A DNA stretch of 64,000 nucleotides from Blasia pusilla (Eukaryota > Marchantiophyta > Marchantiopsida > Blasiales), in NCBI GenBank assembly GCA_050084515.1, contig CM114271.1:59644001-59708000 (forward strand). The letters are read 5' to 3'. Positions 25,186-35,764 of the stretch are shown here, in pieces. A program made the translations under genes and the position numbers. Position 1 is the stretch's first letter. The number at the start of each line of letters is the position of its first letter. The notes beneath the pieces were generated by a model. The model saw nothing but the letters and a program-made list of their open reading frames with translations, was not told the DNA's origin and made no database searches.

Positions 25186-25554
25186 TCAGTTGTGTACTGG
25201 ACTAGGCTGGCTTGGGGGAACAAATGTGTCGCGAGGAAGCATCTCGAAGTCAAGATGTGGCCAGTGGTGGCCGTGACCCGTCCTATCTGCTTCTTCCAGC
25301 CCCTTGTTGCTGATGCTTTCATCGCCGTGAGATGTACTACTATCATTCTTGTCAGTGAAATTGTGGATAATTCTCGTTTCGCTCTCCGCTCCCTCCTGCC
25401 ACGCAAAAACTACAGGAGCCGGAGCACTAGCGATCGCTCGTCGGTCGGACCTGCCGTCCAGAACATGATCATCTTGAAGAATTCTAGCACCTTCAACGAG
25501 CTGTACCGAAAGTACCAGGACCAAGAGCACACACGAGAGTAGCGTGAATTTCAT
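25186..25554 (-). CDS. IDA-like (IDL) secreted signalling peptide precursor
   Basis: A 122-residue precursor. The start is the ATG at 25554; the frame stays open a few codons upstream but only from a TTG. Residues 1-22 form a signal peptide (MKFTLLSCVLLVLVL core, then a small-residue cleavage region before ARILQ). A variable acidic, Ser/Gly-rich middle follows. The last 20 residues (25189-25248) are FEMLPRDTFVPPSQPSPVHN, ending exactly at the stop. This matches the extended PIP motif of the IDA/IDL family: Phe, Leu-Pro-basic, Pro-Pro-Ser, Pro-Ser and terminal His-Asn. In the family this tail is cut out, proline-hydroxylated and bound by HAESA-type LRR receptor kinases with SERK co-receptors to drive organ shedding and cell separation. 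There is one exon, as is usual. It is longer than Arabidopsis IDA (77 residues), and the Phe before Val-Pro-Pro is unusual. Expression is unverified. Confidence 0.8.
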   Translation of the reverse strand: MKFTLLSCVLLVLVLSVQLVEGARILQDDHVLDGRSDRRAIASAPAPVVFAWQEGAESETRIIHNFTDKNDSSTSHGDESISNKGLEEADRTGHGHHWPHLDFEMLPRDTFVPPSQPSPVHN

Positions 25555-28500
25555 CGTTGCTGAATCGCGCAGCAATTAATAAAAATCGCTCGAACTCGGT
25601 GGCTATCCGAGCTTCCTATGGTCGATGGAGATCGAACTTCTTACAAAGCACGGAACGCGTTTACCGACAGTCGGTGAAACCAAATCCAACTTCGAAGATG
25701 TCCGGCGGAAAATGATCGGAACTAGAAGTAAACCTCTCTCCTGCTGATCCGTGAAGTCCAAAGAGCTCGTCTTAATAGAGGACAAACACAGAATTGGGAG
25801 GACTGATGAGACGCAAATCTTAGATGCATGTATGTCCGATTAAGTAGACTTGGCCTGTTCAACTTGATGTTAATGGCCTGATGATAATGTGAAGCAAGTG
25901 CAGACATGAACTCTCTTATAGCAGACACAATCGCCGCAACCAGAAAGAGGGGAGGCAGACAGAAAGCGGATGCGGCCCTGGCGGTCAGATCTGCTCCAGC
26001 GCATGCAATTCAAGTCAACCTCATGATACAATACAAGTCAACTTGTCCTTGCATCTGGGGCATATTAACAATCTTGAGCTTTGTGATTCAAGCAGCAGCA
26101 GCTAGGTGGCCGTCCACATGGTGACACAGCGCATCGTCCAAGCTTGCTGGAAAAGCTACGTCTGTCTCAACTGCTCAGGCACCTTACCTTGCATTAGATT
26201 GCGCATGTTTCACGGGGCTCACACTCCAGGGCGTATACACGAAGACCCTTGTGCGAGATTCTTGGCTTCTGCGAATTTTTTTTTTCTTGAGAGTCCAGCT
26301 CTCCTCACAGCCTGACGTGGAGCCTAATTCATCAATATTTGCTGAAGAACACCGCTTAGCAGGCGCTACGTTTGATTGGCACCGGTTGCTGGTCTCCATG
26401 CAGATCTATCTGTCTCTCTCCCTGTTTTAGGTCGGTTTGCCATATTTAATTTACATTCATCTCCTGTTTTCGAGGATATCGAAGACTTCGGTCGCAGCCA
26501 AAGGCACAACGAAGCTGGTCCAAAGTGCCGCCACAATCATGCGGGCAAGTCGGTTGAGCTTTGAAAGTCTGTGATTATATTAATTAGTGGATCCTACACC
26601 TTTGACCAGACCCATTTGGAACCGGGTACTTGCGCAGGGTGCATCGGTGCCAGACACCGAATTCAACTGCGTGACGTAGCTCCCGAAATTCACCCTCGAG
26701 TGCATCGCGACTTTCCGTCGCATGTGTTTGCTGTGAAGAACTCGGCGCCTTCACACACGCTCAGCAATCGGCTAAAATAGAGGACGAGAGGGGAGTAGAG
26801 GAGAGATCCTGAATGCCAATATTTCCAAAAATATTCGTGTTTTGGGGATCCGTTGCTCCACACACCCGTTCCAGTGGGCGCATAGATTTGTCCCTGGAGC
26901 TCGCCGGTTTTTTCCCGACACTCGAGAGGGTCTCATCGAAAATTTCTAAATATCAGTCGGGTTTTTTCAATTTTTACAAAGAAACTGCATTTCCCGGTTC
27001 CGTTTTTGCCGAGACTTTGCTGGTCGGATCGGAAATTCTACCGGCTGACATTACAAAGAATGCCGGTTCTTGGCGCCCGAAGGTTCACGCGATTCCTTCC
27101 CGACGTGCACATATTCCGAGCATCCTTTTCAACCGATGCAAATCACACTAGCGGATTTTGCAATTAGCGGCCACTTTTAGCAGCCTCAGGTCTTAAACGC
27201 CTTCCCTGCGCCTGCTTCCACCGGTCATGACCTGTAGACTTTTTCAATCCCCTCCTCGATGAAGATTTCTTTCTTATTAAATTTATCCAATTTTCCGCGC
27301 TTTTCCTTAATAAGCGAAACTTTTTCGTTCCTTCCATTTTTCAATGTAGCGAACGCAGCCGCAGAGCTAGATTCACACAGGATGTCGTCAACTCGGAGTA
27401 GAGGCACACATTTCTTTCGTTTCGACTCGGTCGTCCCTTCCTGACTGCTCAACTAAGCCGCCCCCTCAAATCCGAAATTGTCTACTGCCGATGGGTCTCC
27501 CCACCCTTTCGCCCCGCTACTTTTCGACGGAGACTTACTGTACCGCCAAACCGGCTACCGCAAGTAAAAGTGAACCGGAGCGCCAGTAAGATAGGATGGA
27601 AATATAAACTAAATAGAAAGTAAGATAGGATAGTGAATGCGGACGATGGACGGAGCCTTCCCATTTGAACGCGGGCCGTGGACGGAGCGTTCCCGACGTA
27701 TAGGCATGCGCGTCACGCACATGGCGCAATGTGAACGAACGGGGATATGTACAGAGCACGAACACGGAGAAAAATATATGAACGCGGATCACTCCGAGTA
27801 GTAGCATTGAGACACGTACACACCGAGCTTGAGACGCAGCACCAACAGGTTCTGTGAGTGGCATCCACCCTGAAGCAAACAAACGGGGATATTTAGCGGC
27901 AGCGATATATCTACAGGAGGAAATGGTTAGGATACCTCGTTCTTCGCAATTCAGAAAGCGGGGAAACCAGAAACTTTAACCAGTCTGCGGTCCTTTGAGA
28001 TGGGTGGGAGGAGACAGAATTTTATAAACACGCGTGGAAGACACGTGGATAGTCTATACGACGGAGAAAAACAACGACGGGAACTTCTAAGGACCGTAAA
28101 TATTGGGGGGCGATTTAAATTCACTTTCGCCGAACAAGGCGACTCAGTCGAAATCCCGTGTAACAGATACACTACAGATCCATCCGTCAAATCCATCCGT
28201 TCGTCTCGCTTTCACGCGCAGATATGGCGCGCGGCCATATCTGCCTGCTCCGTAGTCGCTGTATTTAGCGCGGGAGTCAGAGTACGCCGTGAGATCATGT
28301 CAGTTCCCCCGTAGCCCATCACAGGAATTCCCCTGTCCACGACTCCACTTCCCTTGCAAACCACAGCAGCCTAACATGGCGGTGCACGCATCCTAGATTC
28401 CTAGCCTCTCCGAGATGTCGGTGGGGAGAACTCCTCTCCGCGGTTAGCTTCCCGCTTCGTAATCGCTGTTAGTCCTCGTTGTGCGCAAATGAACTTTCCG

Positions 28501-28700
28501 CGCAATTTTATTTCATTTTCAGATCTCGTCCGTGGTGTTTAGGACGAGTGATAGGGTGTTCTTCCAAAGGCCTACTAAATATATGCCTTTTAATATACGG
28601 TCCTCTACTAAGCATTACATGTCATTCGGTCTATGTCTTTTCCTTTCGACACATCATGTCAAGAAACGTGACGCTCATATAAAGTGATCCATATCACAAT
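25555..28700. other. GC-balanced island, right part, upstream of the peptide gene
   Basis: This lies 5' of the minus-strand peptide gene. I see no convincing TATA box within 200 bases of its ATG (only tttttattaa near 25580). Frames of 60-115 codons on both strands show no domain. A perfect 11-bp inverted repeat sits at 28218-28244. The stretch could hold promoter sequence or the 5' end of a plus-strand gene, but no product is recognised. Confidence 0.4.
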
Positions 28701-29040
28701 GAGCAAGTACTTTGTTAGAGTTATTAGTGGACATTTTTACCAGGGCCATATTAAGAAATACTGGAAAGATTATGAAACAAACAAGTAGTTGAAGAAGGTT
28801 TCGATTTGAAAGGAGTGCGATTCATATTGGTCCAATCCCATATATGGTGGTCTTGATGGGCATTTACATCTAATGGGGTCACTCAAAGTGGGCCTAATCG
28901 GGATGGAGGCCACCTCTTGATATGGATCACAAATGCGATTTTTTATTGAAATTTCAAAAAAAGGAAAATTTATTTGATGCACAATAAGAAAGGATAGCCA
29001 CTCACGATGCAGTGCGGGATATCATGTTTTGTATTTTACG
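28701..29040. other. Spacer, nothing recognised
   Basis: AT-rich sequence between the GC-balanced island and the coding fragment at 29041. Confidence 0.4.
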
Positions 29041-29566
29041 CGAGAGTGGCTTCCACGCGCAGAGAGAGAGGCACTACTCCATGCGAAATTCTCTTATCCG
29101 TGCTGATCTGTACATGACACCGGAGTCTGAGGTGGTGGTGGCGGATGTTGTAGTGACGGATCCTACGTCGGAGGCGATGCCAGCCTAAGTGGTGGCACAA
29201 GGGAGATTGCTACAAGGAGCGGCAACGACAGCGGTAAAGAAGACCCATATTTATAGTCGACTTCATGATGGACATCGATTTGTCCCCCTAGCCATTGAGA
29301 TGTACGAGGCTATGGGAGAGAGGTTTGACTCGTTCCCTACGGATTGCGCCCATCATCTCCAGTTGAGAATTGGGTTTTCCTTAGCTACTGTGATTCTTTA
29401 TTGTAGGCAACGGGTCTCCATAGCTTTGCAGCGTGCCCAGGAAAATGGGCTTTTGCAGCGGGTTCAGGCGGTTGGAGACGCCAATGCTAAAGGCCCACTT
29501 AGTAGTAGCCATAGTTCTCTAGGTATTGCTAATATTGTCTCTGTTGTTGGTGAGTTTGGTCGATAG
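29041..29566 (+). pseudogene. Retroelement-like coding fragment
   Basis: One frame reads through a TAA at 29186-29188. Upstream is ESEVVVADVVVTDPTSEAMP; downstream are KKTHIYSRLHDGHRFVPLAI, then EMYEAMGERFDSF, then YCRQRVSIALQRAQ. The layout 'DVVVTDPT ... K..Y ... FVPLAIE.YG ... RQR.S.ALQRA' resembles C-terminal regions seen in proteins encoded by repetitive reverse-transcriptase elements. I recognise this as a pattern, not a named domain. There is no upstream RT and no ATG start, so this is a fragment. It could also be a captured host sequence. Confidence 0.4.
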
Positions 29567-31095
29567 GGGGGAAGGCCCCCTTCTTTCTTTTGAGGGCCGG
29601 TTTTGGCTTGCGGGTTTTTGGCTCTCTATGCCCCTATCCTTTGTAGCTCTAATGGGTTTTCCATCAAGTGTTTTTACTGAAGTTTATTATGTAAGAAAGG
29701 GGAAAAGCCCCTCTTTCTTTCAAAACTATAAAATGGCCATGGCCAAAAGTGTGACAATGACCGTATGGTTACTTTAAGAATCCCTACTGGGTCCATAATC
29801 CCACTTCAATAACAACCCTTAAGAGATCCATAATAGGGGGGCCAAACAAAGAAATTTTATATAGTTACGAAATTAAGACTTGGCCATTCAATTTTCTCTC
29901 TCTCTCAAATGAGTTTAAATGACTCATCGTCCATTCAACTTCTCGAAAGAAATTGGCATACTCTATTACTAGTTCTAGTTATAGGATGTAGGCATTTTTA
30001 TTTTTAAAAAGTCTCAATTGAACAAAAACTTTTGGAGGATACGGATGAAGATTGGGAATTTTTGTTGCTAGGAGAAGGGCAAGAGAAATAGATAAGGAAC
30101 TCCAAAAATAAAAAGGAGGACTGAAACTTCTAACTAGGGAGTATAGAAACATTGATTTGATTCATTTGAAAGATTGAAAGGACATGTTCAACTCCTACAA
30201 CATTTAACATCCCATAAAAGTTAAAAGCTAACATTATTCATAATAATGTGGATCTTGACATTTTTAGTTGTCACAGTGATCATGTTTTCCTAAAATATTG
30301 AATTTCCAGAAATAAATGAAGTGTAAGCTTAAGAAAATTTCCTCCAAATAAGGAATGAATCGAGGAATGGTGAAAAAAATAATCACACAATACATCTTCT
30401 TCGTATTTTAGAAAAGAAAAATTTTAGTGCTTAGAAAATATCACCATGAAATATTCAAAACTAGACTATGATTAACATCAGCTCTCAAGATATATACATT
30501 ATAAATATTAAATGCTCATGGATTAAAAAATGAGCCACCATTCTTCATGTGTATCACTATTCTCATTGTGTATCATACCTAGATTCCATATAGGAATTGA
30601 ATATTTTAATCTTTACTATTATGGGAGAGTGTCATCTTGCTGCGCAAACAGCCCAGCTTATGACACATGGCATTTTCGGCCACCTAGGCAACACTACTTT
30701 GGTAGGTCGAATCTTTAAGACTTTAAGTCGTTAGATGAAATTTGGTAATAGCCGTTGGATTAGGGTTCTTAAAGTTAACATGCCGTAGTATGTTATAACG
30801 GTTTTTTGTTTAGGGTTTATATTCAAATTTTCTGTCATAGAGGGAGTTAGATCCGCCCAACAAAGGATGTCCGTCGATGAAGAAATGGCCCTTTCCCTCT
30901 CGAAGAGGCGGCTGAGCTTACTCCCGAAGACCTCGCAGGATATAAAACGTTTAATGTAACGCATATTTGAAGCCCCCAAAGTGTTGTGCGCACTTCAGAT
31001 TACATTCATTACAGATTTACTCACTCAGGTAGCACATGCCTTTCACTTAGTTTTAGTGTGGAGCTTCATAGCTTTATTCAGCTTCATAGCTTACA
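29567..31095. other. Spacer left of the large nested element
   Basis: AT-rich. A short ATG frame of 30 codons lies at 30867-30959 (MSVDEEMALSLSKRR start) in a locally GC-richer patch; no family is recognised. Nothing else stands out. Confidence 0.4.
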
Positions 31096-31376
31096 TGTCA
31101 CGTCTTTTAGGATAGATCGGTGAGATCTAGTAGATGCCCTCGCAAGTAGTGGAGGATAGACTCAAGAGGTTGATGATGATCTACTAAGGCCTCGGGAAAC
31201 ATGAGAGAGTAGATTTCCCCTTCGTTTCGGCTCATTTGGAGCCATATTGAGGGACTTACTATTTTAGGTGAGTACCATTTTGAGTATACGATCGATTTTC
31301 TATTTTTGATAAGTGGCCTTTGACCTCCTATATCAGGTTAAGAGCCAAGGAGGTGACTTGGGAGCATAGGTTACCA
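31096..31376 (+). repeat. 5' LTR of copy A
   Basis: 281 bp, starting TGTCACGTCTTTTAGG and ending GGTTACCA. It aligns without length change to 48692-48972. The following bases TGGAGAGAGAGC could be a primer-binding site, but I cannot match them to a tRNA. Confidence 0.8.
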
Positions 31377-33390
31377 TGGAGAGAGAGCTTGGGAGAAGGG
31401 AGGGGTATACCTCAAGGAGAGAGAGAGCTTGAGAGCTCATTCTCTCTTTGTTGAACCTCTTGGCATGAGGCGGCGGAGCTATGGTCCCTTGCCTTGTGAG
31501 TGTAACCCAAGCCTCTCATTAGGAGAGTGGGTTTGGTTTGACATAAGAGAGAGTGCACACCTTTGAGAGCTATGGTGTGAGATTGTGTAGAGAGAGATTG
31601 GATCTTACTTTACAAAGAGCGAATGAGAGAGTGAGAGAGCGTCATGGGGGAGCTCGCTAGTCACTCGCTATTTTTGCAGGTTGGGGACCGTGTTCCCTGT
31701 TCAACGGCTCACGGGAGTGCTCATGGGAGCAAGGGTTGCTTGGATTATTCTTTGCATTTGCCGATTTTTTGTGTGGAAGAGTGGCGCTGCGCTGCGATTT
31801 TTTGTGAGGAAGCGCTGCCCAATTTCTGATAGGGATTGAGTATGGGGGCGGGTTGCCCCATGCCGGTGCTTTTGGGAGCACCATGTTGCTTGCTGATTTG
31901 CATTTTTACAGGTTTTACATTTTTGTTGGGAGGAATCAGTGCGGAAGCGCTACCGAATTTTGTGTAGGAGAAAGAGACATTGGGCTTTACGACAATCTCC
32001 GTCAATTTTTACTGGAATGTACGATTCTAAATATTTTTTAATTCTGGCGTATATCGTGAAGCTATGCATGCTGTGCAATAAACAATGCGCAATTTGGAGT
32101 TGCAAGCAAAGAGTTATGGTCAATCTTGCAAAACTGCCATTGCTAGGCAATTTTTAGGGTTAAAATGTGCAAACCCTAAACCAGCCGCCACACCGGCGGC
32201 GCCGTCGCCGTCATAGTCACCGTCACAGTTGACAGTCAACCGTCACCATCAATGGTCAACCGTCACCGTCACCGTCAACGGTCCACCGTCTGTTGTCCAC
32301 CCTTGGTTGCCATTGCCGCCGTTACGGAGTGGAGGGTCTTCCACAACGTTCGTTGATTCTCGAACTTGCGTCGCCATCACGTATTTTGTTTGGCCGCCAC
32401 CGTCATCAATCTGTGATGGCATATGACCTCCTGTTATAGTGTTTGAGTTTTGATTTCATGCTGCTATGTTGTGATTGTGATTGGTAGTCGCTCAATGACG
32501 ATCGGGTACCGTGTCGTGACGCCCATAGCCGCAACGCGCCGCCGATTGCTGCGCCGTGCTGCTTGTGGCCGCACCGCACCATCTCGATCGTGGAGCCGCT
32601 CTAGCATTGTGGAGCAGAGTGTGGGTTTATTGTTGATTGAGGAGGGTATGCCGCCGAGTGCCGCATCCCATCATCGAGGGCCATGCCATTTGTAGCCGTT
32701 CCGTGCTGCCTCCAACGCCGCACGGTTCCGCTGGAACCGCACTGTCTATCGAGGAGTTTTGAGCAATGTCAGTACGGGAGGAGTATGACTTGCTGATTGG
32801 AGGAGTTGTCTCCACGACCAAGTTGGGGTCGAGATTTGCAGTTGCTGAGGAGCGACATTGACATGTGTTCAGGTTACCCATTCTGGTCCTTTACCCTGCA
32901 CGTGTGAGGGATTCTGGGATTTGGGTAGTTTATTTGGGGATACTGGGTGTGTGGATGCTGAGAGCATCATTTACGTATGTGGTTTAGGGGACATAGACCT
33001 ATATGGGATGTCCGGAGTTGAGGATAGGTTATCGATGAAATGATAGCGTGGTCGATTTGCCCCACCACGCCGCTTATTGCCGCACGTTACATGTCTCGGG
33101 GAGGGAGAGTGTAGATCGAGTGCCGCATGATTGGGATGAGTGATTGAGGGATTACTCGCGAGGCAAGAGTGATCGGGTGAGAAGGGCACGAGGGTCATCA
33201 TGACGTCCGTTCGGGACTTTGAGAGGCAAAGTGGTGAACCCGAGAGTAGCTCTAGAGGTTTTACGCAGAGTGGCGTGAGGTTTCGAGGGTCTTCACTTCA
33301 GGGACCACCTGACCTTCTTCTGTGTCATCGTCAGAAGAGGGGGAGGGTGTAGAGGAGTTTGTGAGCTCATCGCCACACATTGTGAGTGGT
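31377..33390 (+). other. Untranslated leader of copy A
   Basis: About 2 kb with no recognisable protein. It contains GA-rich runs (31378-31640), repeated 'gaagcgct' words (31800-31960), and a ccgtca-rich stretch at 32200-32300. Short frames look random. The leader of B (35765-37216) is of comparable kind but not obviously alignable. Confidence 0.5.
32200..32300 (+). repeat. Degenerate GTCAACCGTCACC-type short repeat
   Basis: Words such as caccgtca, cagtcaaccgtcacc and ggtcaaccgtcaccgtcacc recur about ten times in 100 bases, an irregular low-complexity tract inside the leader of copy A. Confidence 0.7.
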
Positions 33391-34915
33391 CCTACCAGTT
33401 GGGTGTACGAGATGGACGACCGAGGTAGAGGACCGCGTAGGTTTTTCATGTGCAGTAGGTACGATCGAGTTGCACAATTTCATAGCAGAGTTTAGGAGTT
33501 GGTGCGACTCCCAACGGGCCAGGAACTCTAGAGAGTTTAACCCGTTTACAATATGCCGTTTGTAGCCGTTCCGTGCCGCCTGCAACGCCGCACCGGACCC
33601 TGCGGACCTTGCGGACACGGGTGCGGGAGGGGGTGCTTCTTATGAACACCTCCCCTACATTGAGAGATGTTCTTAGGACCGCCAAGAATATTGAGCGCAA
33701 CATGGCGGAGGAGAGCGTAGCCACCATGGGTTCTGGGCGAGAGCAGTCACGATTGTCTGCACCATCTGTGCACCAACGTGGACTCCGGGATAGGTCGATT
33801 GTGGCACCACGAGCTCAAGGAGGATACCGGGAGGCCGTGCCACAAAGACCTGCGCCTTCATATGCGGCTCAGCAACAGCCGCCTACTATTACTTGTTGGT
33901 CATATGGTGGAGCCCATCATCAGCACGATTGCACTCGTCAGGTTCATGGCACAAGTCCATGACCCTGACGAGTGCAATCGCTCTGATGATGGGCTCCACC
34001 ATATGACCAAGAGGAGATGGTGCTGCACCAGGAGGTTATCAGTGTGACTATTGTCAGAGGTATGGTCATACATGCGCCAAGTGTTTCAGTTTACATCCTG
34101 AGTTACGTTCGGACCGAGGGCCAAAGAGGGCACCAGAGCGAGTAGCCGGTCCGGGTGGGCTAGAGATCGTGCACTAGGTGGTCCCGTTGGGAGACGAGGA
34201 GCAGGAGTTGCCCGACAAGGTGGTGGAGCCACCCGTGGAGGAGGTAGAGTACCACCACCTAGACGCGCTAAGGGAGACGCCGGACGTGAGGTTGGGATGG
34301 CTGCTCAGATATAGCAGCTACAGGAGTAGATTGCTGCTATGGCATTGAGGTTAAGCGATGCCGGATCCGTGGCATCGACATCATATGGAGCAGCCAGAGA
34401 TCTGGAGGATCCTGGTTGGATGTGCGAGGTTGCCCAGATGGAGGCCGCCGCAGTTGTGACGCGTGGAGCAGCCGTAGAGTTGGATCCATAGCGAGGGGAA
34501 GCCAGAAAAAAGACTAGGCTTCCTCAGTCATTCACGTTATCCAAAGCGATGAGGACCCCATCAATGGGTCCTCATCAAAGTTCCTTGAGAGTTGGTAATG
34601 TTGTTGGTGTGCAAGCACGGAGGGCAATGGGAGAAATGAGTGCGAAGACTCCTATTGTTGATGCTCAGGAGGGGCATGTGTCGAGCACGTTGTTGGGGGC
34701 GGCCACCGTTGTGTACTGCACTCCTTTATTTTTTTCTTTCGATGTTATGACGTTGGGGATTACGCCCGCCGAGGCTTTTTGGCTGGCCGCTTCACTATGT
34801 GAGCGCAGAGTTGGAGTTCCTGCATCACGTTCAGAGATGATTGTAGAGGAGGTGATGGACCTGCCCTTGGAGCGGATGCTCGGGCCGTCCACGTCGAGAT
34901 GCACGCGTCGCTAGG
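33391..34915 (+). pseudogene. Gag remnant of copy A with two zinc-knuckle sites
   Basis: The homologous part of B helps locate it. Two knuckle-like motifs are visible: CWSYGGAHHQHDC at 33894-33932, where the second Cys is Tyr, and CDYCQRYGHTCAKC at 34043-34084, a complete CX2CX4HX4C. Between them lies a 53-bp inverted repeat (33897-34009) that breaks the frame. Downstream, RLPQSFTLSKAMRTPSMGP (34524 on) matches RLPQSFLLSEVLRTPSMVP of B, so the rest of gag is collinear. Several stops and frame changes make it non-functional. Zinc knuckles in gag normally bind the RNA genome during packaging. Confidence 0.75.
33897..34009. repeat. 53-bp inverted repeat (foldback) in gag of copy A
   Basis: Left arm 33897-33949 and right arm 33957-34009 are reverse complements with three mismatches (50 of 53 match) around a 7-base loop. 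The left arm codes the zinc-knuckle region, so the right arm is an inverted duplication of it. Confidence 0.95.
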
Positions 34916-35397
34916 ATGGTGGAGATGCCCGCTAGACCCGTGATAGAGCGTGCCATGGCTTCTCCTAGTGTTGTGTTGCTGGATAACCGAGGAGAGGTAT
35001 TCCAGTTGGTGAGTCTCGGAGGTAGAGCTTTTAGTTCGCAGCGCGTCTTGTTGGATTTAGGAGCGCAACCCCTGATGTTGGGGAAAGCGTCATTCAGAGG
35101 ATTGGGCTTGACGAGAGCCGATGTGGAGTGTTGTCCATTCCGGATACAGACATCCTTGGATGGAGCGAGTACCACACAGTATATCACCCGACAGGAGGTC
35201 GTAGTGAGAATTTTCCCAAGACATCCTACAGATGAGTCCGTGGTGCGAGCCAAGGCGATAGTGACTGATCAGAGTCCTACGACGTCTTGGTTGGTGGAGC
35301 AGTGTTATACTCGATGGAGTGTGCCCTGGATTATTGGGAGGAGTCAGCGTCCTACACACCAGGATGGCAGTCAGGTGATGGGCGCCTTAGTTCATTA
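34916..35397 (+). pseudogene. Aspartic protease of copy A, 5' part, interrupted by copy B
   Basis: The active-site region reads VLLDLGAQPLMLGKA (about 35046-35090). B has VLLDSGAQPLMLGKA, so the catalytic Asp-Ser-Gly has become Asp-Leu-Gly. Collinear blocks follow: CPFRIQTSLDGAS, then after a frameshift near 35290 LDYWEESASYTPGWQSGDGR. The coding stops at 35397, where B begins, and resumes at 43650. Retroviral-type aspartic proteases cut the Gag-Pol polyprotein. Confidence 0.8.
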
Positions 35398-35764
35398 TAT
35401 CATGACCATACGGATTATGTCGTAGAGTATAGTGTGCTAGTAGAGGTCATACCTTATGTAGGGCCGTAGCGTCTAGGTAGAGATCCGGTTTCAAACATAG
35501 GGTTGGGGTTTACTCAGTTGAGGGTGACTTTTCCAGTAGGGCCCGCTCTAAGGTTGGAGGATATAGTATGGAGTGCACTCAAAGAATAGTTAGTTCTTTG
35601 AGTTGAGCCTGTTGCGTTGGGAGTTAGCCTTGGTAGTGAATAGAGCTGTTGGCTATGGTGGTTCCCGTAAGCTTCGACCTGGATTCTCCCATCGTGGAGT
35701 GGGTTTGGCTCGATTTGATATGATTCTATACGTGTTTTATGACAGTAGGTCTTTCACGGATTTC
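35398..35764 (+). repeat. 5' LTR of copy B
   Basis: 367 bp, collinear with 43178-43544 and ending ...ctttcacggatttc. It starts TATCATGACC where the 3' copy has TGTCATGACC. No standard primer-binding site follows. Confidence 0.85.

Noticed and set aside
25080-25542. Frames overlapping the IDA-like gene on both strands
   Set aside because: They share its bases but lack a signal peptide or the PPS...HN tail.
31377-31395. Primer-binding site of copy A
   Set aside because: TGGAGAGAGAGC begins with the right TGG, but I cannot match it to any tRNA 3' end, so it is not listed as a site.
34831-35253. 140-codon minus-strand frame
   Set aside because: Antisense to the gag-protease coding of copy A.
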